NCBI GenBank assembly: GCA_030710605.1
Contig: CP092880.1
Span: forward strand, 4,682,909 to 4,746,908
Length of the DNA: 64,000 nucleotides
Direction of reading: 5' to 3'
From: Cordylochernes scorpioides
Lineage: Eukaryota > Arthropoda > Arachnida > Pseudoscorpiones > Chernetidae
Of the stretch, positions 47,056 through 57,221 are shown in pieces. Below the pieces are notes generated by a model. The model ran no database searches and was not told the origin of the DNA. It worked only from the letters and a program-made list of their open reading frames with translations. The translations under genes were made by a program, and so were the position numbers. Every line of letters begins with the position of its first letter. Within the stretch, counting starts at the first letter, position 1.

Positions 47056-48337
47056 ATGCATACGTAAAGAGAAGGACAATGCTGTGGTGACATCAAGACC
47101 AGATGTCCTCTCACCACATGGCGACCACACGGCTCCATGCCACCTTGATGAGTTATGTGTCGACGTTCTACACCATTTGATTATTTTGCCTCTTTGAAAC
47201 GTTTTGAATTCAGGGTGGTTCAAAGAGTGTGTGAACAAATTGATGCACTAATCTAAATTGGATATTTGATCATTTCATATCCAAGGAATTTGGATGCAAC
47301 GAGACATTTCAAGTTATATGTTGAGAAAAAGGAAAAGAGAGCACAAAATAAATTTGGTAATCAACAAGGAGGATGATCACATCAGACCTATCTAGCCTCC
47401 TTCACTATCTAATGGTATGGAGGAACCATCCTCATTCATGTTCCCTTCGCATATGCACCTCTCTTTTAAAGACACATAGCTCTTGTTCGCATATTGACGA
47501 ACAAGATTCCATTCAGAGGAGAGCCAATTTACCACTGCTTCATACTTCCAGGCCAAGTTATGTTTTCAGTAGAATTAGGAGTTTTAAGAATTTCTATAAA
47601 TAAACACAAGAGAATAACACACACACAGTAGATTTACCAGGTCACGCTTTCAGTGGAATTAGAAGTTTTAAGAATTTCTATAAAATAAATACAATACAAT
47701 AACACACAGAGTAGATTTACCAGGTCACGCTTTCAATGGAATTAGAAGTTTTAAGAATTTCTATAAAATAAACACAAGACAATAACATATGCTATTCGTA
47801 TTCAAGAAATGAAACCATTAAAACACACACCAATAGAAAGATATCCCTTAATTAGCATCGGACGTGATCTCTTGATGATGGCCAGTAATGGAATTGCACA
47901 GTTCCTCAATGGCTAGCGATTACCATAGTTCCTCTATGGCTTGTCGTTTCCTAATCTCCAGTGAAGATCCATAGCAGTATTAACTACAGCTAGAAGTCTC
48001 CTGTTATGTCCTTCAAGAAGTTGTCCAATCGTAGATGCTGATATCAGAACTTCAGCCATAACGTCTCCAGCACAGCTGTACGAAGAACGCATATGTTGTA
48101 CGACGTCTTATCTCGGAGAGCTCCAGATGGCCGCAGTTCTGAACAGGGCGATAAGTTGCCTCAGATAGTCGCAAATGTCGATCTACCAAGATAGGCTTCC
48201 TATCTCACCGGCCGGTACACACCTTCACCTCTTTCTTTACTTCTTAGACTGCCTCATCACCAGCTGTTACTCGGTGAGCTATGGCCATGTGAGAATTCCT
48301 CTCACAAACTATCGTCCAACACAGACACAGAGGCAAA
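47056..48337. other. No gene; short triplicated block 47575-47790
   Basis: GGAATTAGAAGTTTTAAGAATTTC-type segments with AACACACA and TAGATTTACCAGGTCACG repeat three times at about 78-bp spacing (47570-47790). GC-richer debris at 47930-48240 has no readable family. Confidence 0.5.
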
Positions 48338-49415
48338 ATTTGTTCACATTTGATTAACTCGTGTGTTTTCACAATAAAGGTCACTGTAATATCTTCCAGA
48401 GTTATTGTTTTAATCCAGATATACATGCTGAAAGGTACAACTTCCTTAAGTTTTGTTAATGAGTGTATATTGGTTATCTCGTGTGTCTTCAATAAAGGTC
48501 ACTGTAATATCTTTCAGAGTTATTATCTGAATCTCGATATACATGCTGAAAGGTACAACTTCCTTAAGTTTTGTTAATGAGTGTATATTGGTTATCTCGT
48601 GTGTCTTCAATAAAGGTCACTGTAATATCTTTCAGAGTTATTGTCTGAATCCAGATATACACGATAAAAGGTACAGCTTCCTTAAGCTTTGTCCATGAGT
48701 GTATATTGGTTATCTCGTGTGTCTTCAATAAAGGTCACTGTATTATCTTTCAGAGTTATTGTCTGAATCCCGATATACATGCTGAAAGGTACAACTTCCT
48801 TAAGTTTTGTTAATGAATGTATATTGGTTATCTCGTATGGACAAAACTTAAGGAAGTTGTACCTTTTATCACACGTATATCGGGATTCAGACAATACCTA
48901 TGAAAGATATTACAGTGACCTTTAATGAAGGCACACGAGATAACCAATATACACTCATGGACAAAACTTAAGGAAGTTGTGCCTTTTATCATGTGTATAT
49001 CGGGATTCAGACAATAACTCTGAAAGATATTACAGTGACACCTTTATTGAAGACACACGAGATAACCAATATACACTCATGGACAAAACTTAAGGAAGTT
49101 GTGCCTTTTAGCATGTATATCGGCATTCAGACAATAACTCTGAAAGATATTACAGTGACACCTTTATTGAAGACACACGAGATAACCAATATACACTCAT
49201 GGACAAAACTTAAGGAAGTTGTGCCTTTTATCATGTGTATATCGGGATTCAGACAATAACTCTGGAAGATATTACAGTGACCTTTATTGAAGACACACGA
49301 GATAACCAAGTGTGAACAGTCTCTGTCTTCTTAAAAAAAAAAAAAAAAAAACAAGCAGCCGGTGACATCAACGACTTTCCACTCCCTAGGTTTTGTCCAT
49401 GCAAGTGTATATAGA
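48338..49415. repeat. Mirror-image array of a Tc1-type MITE
   Basis: Left of about 48836 are four units of about 118 bp in one orientation (TGTCTTCAATAAAGGTCAC at about 48484, 48602 and 48720). To the right are four in the opposite orientation (GAAGACACACGAGATAACC at 49055, 49173 and 49291). The outer flanks (TTCACATTTGATTAACTCG and its near-complement at 49299-49318) also mirror each other. The right end runs to a TIR, CCATGCAAGTGTA at 49404. Confidence 0.9.
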
Positions 49416-49777
49416 GGTACTGAAGAATAGATCGACAAAAGACAATACTTCGTTAATTAGATTTCCATCTTTAAAAAAAAAGGGCGACAGTGGGCAATTG
49501 AAATTTCAAAGATAATAAACTACTTTGAAAGATATTGATGAGTCAGAGAATTGAATAGATCAAAATCCAACCTATGGTGTATTCTCTAAGGTTAGTATCA
49601 ACTCTCAATTACTGGAACTTCCAAGACCATCAGGATCTCAACTGATACACATTGTGTTAATGGTTCTTCAAATTACTAAAGAGTAATTATTGGTTTGACA
49701 ATAGGGTAAATTTGTTCAACTGGCTAGAAAATCTTTCTTAGGTTTTTAAACTTTCTGCAGTTAATTTACTATGAATA
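49416..49777. other. AT-rich, no gene
   Basis: Nothing supported. Confidence 0.5.
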
Positions 49778-50038
49778 TACACCAATACCTCGCTTTGCGT
49801 CGTTTCGTTTTGCGTTTTTTTTTTCGAAGTTGCGTCACTGCTTAATTTTTACTGATTTTCACTGTGCGTCATTAGATTTTCGAAGTTGCGTTGTTTTGGA
49901 TTCGAGTCTTTAATTTTTTTTTCCTAAAATATGGCAACACCTTTGTTTTTGATTGCGCCATGCCATCAAAATTTTATTTTCACTTTGCGTCGTGTTTTTT
50001 TGGAACGTAACCCCGACGCAAAGCGAGGTATGGGTGTA
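49778..50038. mobile_element. MITE with CACCAATACCTCGCTTTGCG termini
   Basis: Inverted termini CACCAATACCTCGCTTTGCG and its near-complement GCAAAGCGAGGTATGGGTG are flanked by TA (49778-49779 and 50037-50038). Internal TTTGCGTCG strings repeat. No transposase. It lies about 600 bp upstream of exon 2. Confidence 0.9.
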
Positions 50039-50642
50039 TTTTAAATTTGATTAATACATAAAGTGATAAAAAGAGACATTATATATATAATTCTGCAGAC
50101 TTTTTATTATAAATAGACAGCTTCATGTAGCTTGAGGAACTACACTACTATGCGACTTGATTTACATCAATGTAAATAATTAATAAGTTACTTTAGAATA
50201 TAACTCATTGTAAATAGCTCAACTTGATCAACTTTCTCTCTCCACGATACTAATTATTACAGATAACTTCATCAACTTCCATCGTTGCTTAACATATTGT
50301 AAATAACTACCTTGCGATTTCTTCTATCAGTTTATGTTGTTGCTTATTTGTGTTTAATGTATATGTTTATTCAATGCTCTTTTTCTTAATTGTTTATTTT
50401 CTTTTTGACAATTCTGTTACCTACTCTACTACAATTATTGTAAATAGTTTCTCGCGCAATTATCCAGATCGGATATAGCGTGTCTTATTTACAACTGATA
50501 ATAAATAAAAAAATAATGGCGAATAATATTGGTATTTCAATATTTTTTTTGCAAGTGTTTACGAACTTTTGGGATAACGTTATATTTGAAAAGGAAAGTG
50601 TAGCGTTATAAAATAATTGAATATAAATGTGTGTGTGTGCAG
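50039..50642. other. Intron 1 terminal stretch
   Basis: AT-rich. The last 25 bases are a TG repeat directly joined to the CAG acceptor of exon 2. No repeat element was recognised. Confidence 0.5.
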
Positions 50643-50789
50643 GTACTGGCCGCCCAGCAGGTGCCCGTGAAGCCTTGCACTACGGGAGACATCAACGAGA
50701 ACACGCTATCCGAAGTCTGTCGCTCGGAGTTTGGCATCACAGAGGAACTGCTGAAGACAGGACAGCCGCTGGAACATGTCCTGGAGAAG
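50643..50789 (+). CDS. fusilli (ESRP ortholog): ESRP/fusilli splicing regulator, second coding exon
   Basis: This is a 147-bp exon of exactly 49 codons, phase 0 at both ends, bounded by a CAG acceptor at 50640-50642 and a GAG AAG|GTATTT donor. It starts VLAAQQVPVK, includes LSEVCRSEFGITEELLKTG, and ends PLEHVLEK. Its place in the gene comes from continuity: exon 1 ends VDLLSGK and this exon continues with a hydrophilic linker, as ESRP1 does between VVDL and the conserved TDGQLH block. Its composition is clearly coding-like (GC-rich third positions) against AT-rich flanks. The linker is poorly conserved in the family, so support is weaker than for exons 1 and 3. The acceptor AG is followed immediately by GT. 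Confidence 0.8.
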
Positions 50790-51164
50790 GTATTTACATC
50801 CCCGAAGTTCGGTTTACAAAATTCCCTTCTACTCAATTCTACTCAACCATTCATGATATCGTGAAGATAGAGGCTGATAGCATCCCCAGAGCATAAGGAA
50901 ATTACTCTGATGACGAGGTGAATTTTACAGTAGAAAGCAGCGGTCGGTGCATTGGTAAGCCAGTAAAACATGCTGGACTTGTATAAATACCTCTTTGAAC
51001 TCTTGTGTGCCTTTTGATGGGCTTAGAAAAGGAATTATAAGACACTCTAAATATACTAAGTACTGCTTTCTAAAAAATGGAGGGGTATTTAATAGAAATT
51101 TTATTGTTCTCTTCATTATGAAAACTATATGGATTGTCGTAAAGATAGAGGCTGCCTGGCCAGC

Positions 51165-51400
51165 ATTCATATTTCATGAAAATAAAGATACTTCGGCCAG
51201 TTAATCTTTTTGTTATCTCGACGTTTCGACAAAAATCTTTTATCCTCGTCAGGAGCAAATAAAAATTAAAACATTTTTAACGCCTTGCCAAATGTTTTTA
51301 ATTTTTGTTTGTTCCTAACGAGGACAGAAGCTTTTTGTCGAAACGTCGAGGTAATAAAAAAGATTTACTGGCTGAAGTATCTTTATTTTCAAGAAATCAA
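51165..51400. repeat. Inverted pair of CGGCCAG elements with hammerhead-like motifs
   Basis: Outer ends AAAATAAAGATACTTCGGCC and complement. The left arm (minus) has CUGACGA, helix, GAAA, CGUC (51220-51252). The right arm (plus) has CUAACGA, GGACA...UGUC, GAAA, CGUC (51315-51347). The left core is complete; the right has G5 changed to A. Relatives are at 23840-24180 and 36333-36426. Confidence 0.75.
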
Positions 51401-51547
51401 TGGTATGTTCGAGTGAATGGCATTCTCTTATTGGTAGGACATAATGATCGAATGAGATATCACGTTCCGGTTTCAATAATCCTTTGAAGAACTATTCTCA
51501 ACTGTGAAGAAATCAGTATGAACAAAAGAGGGCGTTTTTATTATTAT

Positions 51548-52270
51548 TATTATCCTTAGTACACGTGGTAAAGGCCATAATATTCATGGTGAGTTATCTC
51601 GTGTGTCTTCAATAAAGGTCACTGTAATATCTTTCAGAGTTATTGTCTGAATCCTAATATACATGCTAAAAGGTACAACTTCCTTAAGTTTTGTTAATGA
51701 GTGTTTATTGGTTATCTCGTGTGTCTTCAATAAAGGTCACTGTAATATCTTTCAGAGTTATTGTCTGAATCCTAATATACATGCTAAAAGGTACAACTTC
51801 CTTAAGTTTTGTTAATGAGTGTTTATTGGTTATCTCGTGTGTCTTCAATAAAGGTCGCTGTAATATCTTTAAGAGTTATTGTCTGAATCCCGTTATACAT
51901 GCTAAAAGGTACAACTTCCTTAAGTTTTGTCCATGAGTGTAATATTGTCTGAATCCCGATATACATGCTAAAAGGTACAACTTCCTTAAGTTTTGTCCAT
52001 GAGTGTAATAGTTAGTGACTGCTTTTACTATTAATGCATCACATATACACATGTGAAAAGCGTAGTTCGACTTTTGAACTTACAAGTGGACCAAATAGTC
52101 TTGTTTTGGTTACTTTCACTCGTTGGTGGGATTGAACTTTTGTATAAATCGAGGTTCATTAGAGCATTTTTTTTTAATCAGAAAAAAAAAGTGCTCAATG
52201 CGATATTTGATCACAGGTCGTAGCGGTCAAAAACCAGCGGTATAGACCACTTGTTCACTGACCCCGTAGG
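51548..52270 (-). mobile_element. SINE family A copy split by a Tc1-type MITE array
   Basis: SINE sequence stops at 51594 (CATGGTGAG) and resumes at about 52010 (GTGACTGCTTTTACTATTAA), then continues to a recognisable tRNA-like head ending near 52270. Between (51594-52008) are about four units of the GTCTTCAATAAAGGTCAC array. The MITE inserted in the SINE and then multiplied. Confidence 0.8.
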
Positions 52271-52719
52271 AGTGGTTTATTGTATTAAGCGACTCTCAGG
52301 TCTTCGTTATAACAATTACTACAAAGCTACTGAAAGAATTCTTAGTACGAGTGGCAGTGTAGGAGATATACTTCAGTAGACTCATCAAATAGTACTAAGG
52401 ACACATCCAAAGAGTATTATGGCCACCCAGACCTTTCGGTCCATAAGCCGGTCCTTTTTCAGTCACCTTGCCAAGGGAATGATACATTCTCCATGCACCG
52501 AGCGGCCATGTGGTTTGGCCCCTCGCGCCCGCTATTATGGTCTAGCTCCATGGAGTCGACCAATCAGCCCACAGGCGTCTACGAGAGTTTCATGGTACTA
52601 AGAAAACAATCCCCATATAATTATCCTATGTATTTAACTGTGGAGCTACACTACTAGGAGAATCTAATATGATTCCAACCACTTATGAACCCAGCTTTCA
52701 TCGCAATATGCAAATATAT
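52271..52719. other. No gene; GC-richer patch 52415-52600
   Basis: The patch (CGGTCCATAAGCCGGTCC, CCCCTCGCGCCCGC) has an open frame of 60 codons without family resemblance, probably repeat debris. Confidence 0.35.
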
Positions 52720-53033
52720 ATATATAGCTTATCCCTAGTACACGTAGTACAGGCCATGATAATCATGGTGGGTAGAAGTAGGCGACTGCTTTTACTGTAA
52801 GTGCACCACATATCTACACATGTGAAAAGCAGTTCGACTTTACACTTACAAATTTGCTAGAGCCCCGTTTGGTTACACTCGCTGGTGGGGTTGGACTTTT
52901 GCAAGAATCGGGGGCCATTGGAGCATTCATTTTTTTTTAATGAGACAAAACTGCCCAATGGGGGAATCGATCCCGGGTCGTAGTGGTCGAAAACCAACGG
53001 TTTAGACCATCCTTCCACCAACCCCCCATAGGC
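52720..53033 (-). mobile_element. SINE family A, full length
   Basis: From GCTTATCCCTAGTACACG to the tRNA-like head read on the minus strand (GGTGGAAGGATGGTCTAAAC as A-box region; GGGATCGATTCCCCC as B-box region). It follows an (AT)n stretch. Confidence 0.85.
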
Positions 53034-53204
53034 AAATATAGCCGAGTAGAGATGAAGCTGTTCCATTTAAGAGACATTGTGAAAATCAGTACAAAAGTGA
53101 AATTTTACTGAGATCAGATGGATAAATTAAAAAAAAAAAGGCATTTTCTGCTCGTGTAACTAATATTTGTTGATGGTTTGAGCAATCTGCCAGAATAAAT
53201 ATTT

Positions 53205-53391
53205 AAAAAAAAGTCGGTGGATGAGAGGGTAACACCCTCGATTCCCAACAGTCATGAACCGGGATTGAATCCCGCGTTAAAATTTTGTTTAATATGTGAA
53301 TAACCTTCATATATTATTCATTGTTTCAATTATCATAAACTAGGTTGTTCTTGTTGAGCGGTACCTATTAATGTGATTTGAACCAGAGAAT
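53205..53391 (+). mobile_element. SINE family B copy
   Basis: The tRNA-like head AAGTCGGTGGATGAGAGGGT, CCCTCGATTCCCAACAG, GGGATTGAATCCCGCG is followed by a body AATAACCTTCATATATTATT and AACTAGGTTGTTCTTGTTGA. Flanking AGAATAAATAT-type strings on both sides look like a target duplication inside the palindrome arm. A minus-strand copy is at 63677-63862. Confidence 0.8.
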
Positions 53392-53543
53392 AAATATCAA
53401 ATAATCGTTGATTTTCCAGAATTGGTTGTTGAAGTAGAGCTTGCACCAGACTGATGAGAACCAACAGCCTGTGGTTAACTTATCTTGATCAATCAAGAAA
53501 GTGTATTTCTCTTATTCTGGAATAAATCAAAAATCAACGAATA

Positions 53544-54830
53544 CCAGGTCTATTAGTATGAAACGCGAAAATGGCTGCCAGAGGGCGCTGTGCAACTTTA
53601 TTTGAGCCGACGGTGGCGCTGTTGAAGGCATTTTGTTTTTTGACTCACGTGGCATCAGCATGCGTGGAGTTTTAGAAAAATTCAAATCGTGGAAAATTTC
53701 TAGAGCCCGTGGAAAATGGTGATTTCAGAGCCAAAAAGTGCCCATTTTAGGGAAGTTTTGTTGTTCGTCTTCAACTGGAAGAAAAGTGCCACTGAAGCCC
53801 ACCGAATGCTCGAGGAAGTTTACAGCGACCACGCTCTGAGCAGATCACAGTGTTACAGGTGGTTTTAAAAATTCCAAAGTGGCGATTTCGAACTTGATAA
53901 TGAACCACGTGGAAAACCGCCCCAAAAGTTCGAGGATGCTGAACTGCAAGCTTTGTTGGATGACGACAGTACCCAAACGCAGGAGAAGCTCGCGAAACAG
54001 CTCCAGGTGTCTCAAGGTTCTGTTTCCCTACGTTTAAACAGCCTCAGAATGACCCAAAAGCTTTCCAGATAGGTCCCCCACGAGTTGAGCGAAAGGCAGC
54101 AAGAACGGCGTCTGGTAACCTGCGAAGGGCTGCTCGCCAGGCATGAAAAGAAGTCATTTTTGCACCGAATCGTAACTTCTGATGAGAAATGGATCCACAT
54201 CAGCAATCCTACGCGCCAAAAGTCGTGGGGCCTGCCCGGCCAATTTCCAAAACAGACGCCTAGGACCAATCGCTTCGGAAAAAAGGCAATGCTTTGCGTA
54301 TGGTGGGACCAGACCGGCGTAGTATATTTCGAGCTCCTGAAACCTGGTGAAACGGTCAATACTAGTCGCTACGAACACAAATGCACAGTTTGAGAGAGGC
54401 GTTGAATGGAAAAAGACCGGAATGGCGTGAAAAGCACAACAAGCTGATACTGCAGCATGACAACGCTACAGCCCACAACGCTACGGTGGTCAAAAAACAC
54501 CATAAAAGACTTGGGCTGGGAACTCTTACCCCACCCGCCGTACTCCCCAGACTTAGCGCCTTCGGACTAACACCTTTTCACATCTTTAGGACACGCCCTA
54601 AAAAACCAGGAATTTTCGAACTCAGACATACTCCGAAAATGGCTTGTTGATTGGTTCGACTCAAAAGGAATAGAATTTTTCAGACAAGGAATTCGAAAAT
54701 TGCCTGAAAGGTGGTCCGAGTGTATAGCTAATCAGGGCAATTACTTAGAATAAAAAAATCTTTTGTTGTATGGAATTGGTGAACTTTTGAATTCACTGAA
54801 AATTTTCGCGTTTCATACTAATAGACCTGG
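53544..54830 (+). mobile_element. mariner transposon, 1287 bp, non-autonomous
   Basis: Perfect inverted termini CCAGGTCTATTAGTATGAAA..CGCGAAAAT (about 29 bp) face each other and are flanked by the TA target duplication (53542-53543, 54831-54832). Length is normal for mariner. Removing the element plus one TA rejoins a foldback arm (AAATCAACGAATA|GTTGACATTTAATCC). Confidence 0.95.
53716..54753 (+). pseudogene. mariner transposase pseudogene
   Basis: Encodes a mariner-family cut-and-paste transposase of about 345 codons in the ancestral state. Visible parts in order: an N-terminal helix-turn-helix region (AHRMLEEVYSDHALSRSQCY), the linker (VPHELSE, where families usually have W/VPHEL), the first catalytic D in IVTSDEKWIH, the GLPGQ and VWWDQTGVVYFELL blocks, the second D in LQHDNATAH, and the third D in YSPDLAPSD, consistent with a D,D34D triad. 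It is broken by stops at about 53866 and 54070, a frameshift near 54377 and another near 54515, and a stop after APSD. Confidence 0.92.
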
Positions 54831-55469
54831 TAGTTGACATTTAATCCAAGAGATGTCGCAAGCCATCAGCAAATTTTAGTTGCCTGGTCAAGAGATGCCT
54901 TTTATTAAAGAGACAATATGATTATTACATTGAAAAAGAAATAAAATAAATTGAAGAAACACCTTGTAAATATAACACACCCTTATATATCATATAGTTT
55001 GAGAGAGAAAAATAGCATTTAAGGAAGGTTTCTTACAAAAAACTTCCTCGATTTCAAAAACCTTTCTAAGGAATTTTTCTCGCAAAAGAGCCATATTGCG
55101 AACTTTTTGATAAAAAAAAAAAGTGTTTGCTTACCGAAGTTTCATATTTCGTGAATATTCAGTCATGTTCTATTAGCATCTTCTGAATCCATAACTATGT
55201 GTACAAGGTAATATTTCAACTAATAAACCTTATATCAATTGTTATTTACTGATCAAGCCTCATTATCAAATGTGAAAAAATAGTACAAATGTGACATTGT
55301 ACTGGGATAAGGTGCATAAATTATGAGAAAGGCATCTCCTTATCGTGCAACTGAAAGTTGCTGATGGCTTGCGCCATCTATCGGAATAAATATCAACTAT
55401 TCTCGTTGATTTTTTAATTATTCCAGAATTGGCCAAATATACTCATCCTTGATTAATCAAGAAAAGCTA

Positions 55470-55511
55470 ACCACGGACGCGTTTCGGGCTGTTGGCCCTC
55501 ATCAGCGTGGT
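55470..55511 (-). ncRNA. Hammerhead ribozyme motif HHR-E
   Basis: Minus-strand order: ACCACG, CUGAUGA, GGGC-CAACA-GCCC, GAAA, CGC, GUC, CGUGGU. All invariant bases, six perfect pairs in helix I, four in helix II, and the preferred GUC site are present. Helix III is only A-U and C-G with a two-base loop, so cleavage may need a dimer. It is in the left inner arm of the palindrome. Confidence 0.85.
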
Positions 55512-55624
55512 GCAAGCTGTACCTCACGGTCGTGGTCTCACGCAATTCTGGCCTTAACTACCCGTTTCATGATTTTTCAGGATGCTTGAATGACCAGTTT
55601 TTTGGTCGTTGAGGTACAGTTTGC

Positions 55625-55666
55625 ACCACGCTGACGAGGGCCAACAGCCCGAAACGTGTCCGTGGT
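55625..55666 (+). ncRNA. Hammerhead ribozyme motif HHR-F
   Basis: Plus-strand order: ACCACG, CUGACGA, GGGC-CAACA-GCCC, GAAA, CGU, GUC, CGUGGU. Complete core, perfect helices I and II, GUC site. It is the mirror partner of HHR-E and differs from it only at N7 and in the helix III loop. Confidence 0.85.
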
Positions 55667-56639
55667 TAGCTTTTCTTGATTAATCAAGGATGGGTATTTG
55701 GCCAATTCTGGAATAATTAAAAAATCAACGAGAATAGTTGATATTTATTCCGATAAATGGCGCAAGCCATCAGCAACTTTCAGTTGCACGATAAGGAGAT
55801 GTCCTTTTTCTTAATTTATGCACCTTATCCCAGTACAACATCACATTTGTACTATTTTTTCATATTTGATAATGAGGCTTGATCGGTAAAGAACAAATGA
55901 TATGGTGATTGTTAGTTGAAATATTACCTTGTACACACAGTTATGGATTCAGAAGATGCTAATAGAACATGACTGAATATTCACGAAATATGAAACTTTG
56001 GTAAGTAATCATATTTTTGGATCTAAAAGTCAAAACGTTCGCAATATGGCTTTTTGCGAGAAAAATTCATCAAGAAGAAACGAATTTGAAACGGTGAAGA
56101 GTTTTGTAAGAAACCTTCCTTAAATGATATTTTTCTCTCTCCAAATATATGATATATAAGGGAGTGTTATTTTTACAAAGTGTTTCTCTAATTTATTTTA
56201 TTTCTTTTTCAATATAATAATCATATTGTCTCTTTAATAAAAGGCATCTCATGACCAGGCAACTAAAATTTGCTGATGGCTTGCTACATCTCTTGGATTA
56301 AATGTCAACTATTCCTTGATTTTTGATTTATTCGACAATTAGACAAATACACTTTCTTGATTGATCAAGATAAGCTTATTACAGGCTGTTGGTTCTCATC
56401 AGTCTGGTGCAAGCTGTACCTCAATAAACAATTCTGGAATAAATTTGAAAATCAACGTTTATAGTTGATATTTATTCTGATAGATGGCACAAGCCATCAG
56501 CAACTTTCAGCTGCAAGATAAGAAGATGCCTTTTTCATAACTCATTATCAAAGTTTTTTTTTTTCTAGAGTGATAAACGTACTGCCTTGTTCTAATGCAT
56601 ATTTACACTCATTTTTTAAAAATGTATTAATCAATCAGG

Positions 56640-56981
56640 CGCGATATTGATATATTTGCGTCTAATACAGAGGAAACAACAAACAAATTAGAACTTAGAA
56701 TTAAATATTTACAAATTTACTTGTATTATTCTACAGAATTCATAAAATGTATATAGACAAAGTGGCTGAGGTGAAAGAGTTAGATCATTTAAATCAGGGA
56801 ACAAACGATGTCTCACTTCTGTAAAGTTCGAACAGTCATAGATAAGGTGAAGAGCAGTTTGTTCAGTTTCTCCGCAGGAACAATTTGCTGTTTTTGATAG
56901 ACCTCTTTTATATAAGTATTTCTGACCATGTGATGTGACAAATTGAGTGACTATTTTATATATATTTACACTCATGGACAA
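56640..56981 (-). mobile_element. Non-LTR retrotransposon ORF2 C-terminus
   Basis: The minus frame reads IVTQFVTSHGQKYLYKRGLS, KTANCSCGETEQTALHLIYD, CSNFTEVRH: HG lead-in and C-x-C...H...C knuckle of LINE ORF2. It ends at 56709 and is followed by AT-rich 3' DNA. The upstream side is cut by a Tc1-type TIR (ACTCATGGACAAAACTTAAG at 56971). Confidence 0.85.
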
Positions 56982-57221
56982 AACTTAAGAAAGTGGAAAG
57001 TCTATTTAAAAAAATAATAATTGTCTAATAATTTATAAGCTTTCGCGTTGTTATAGACCTTTAGTTTTAATAAAAATTGAAAATTACTTTTTGAAATTTC
57101 TCCTATTCTTAAATCATTTCTTCACTTTCCTATTTCTTTTTCATAACTATAAAACTTTTGAGGTTGTTGACCTTTTTTCAGTGTAGGAGAGTCGGCTGAT
57201 TGTTTTATAGTTTTATTTTTA
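56982..57221. other. AT-rich with one Tc1-type MITE end
   Basis: Begins with the Tc1-type TIR at 56970-56990; the rest is unrecognised. Confidence 0.5.

Larger units (their letters stand above)
2493..50642 (+). other. Intron 1 of the ESRP/fusilli gene (about 48 kb)
   Basis: The intron starts at GTGAGT and ends at a CAG acceptor. It joins two phase-0 exons whose peptides run on consecutively in the ESRP family. It is made almost wholly of satellites, LINE ends, SINEs, MITEs and foldback elements, listed individually. No other host gene is recognised inside it. The acceptor is preceded by a short TG repeat rather than a classical pyrimidine tract. Confidence 0.75.
53133..56545. repeat. Large nested palindrome of foldback elements
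   Basis: Arms of about 0.9-1.0 kb meet at a spacer near 55530-55608. Both arms contain, in mirror order, the AAGGCAT ends (53145 and 56535), an outer hammerhead relic (53440 and 56390), GAAGAAACACC/AAAGTGTTTCTC AT-rich DNA, a second AAGGCATC end (55330 and 55800) and an inner hammerhead (55470-55511 and 55625-55666). The left arm alone carries a SINE-B (about 53197-53391) and a mariner, so both arrived after the palindrome formed. Confidence 0.85.

Noticed and set aside
45861..47238. Long open frames of 370-454 codons on both strands over the 45-bp array
   Set aside because: Five registers are open at once because the period is a multiple of three. No start context, splice sites or family resemblance favours any of them.
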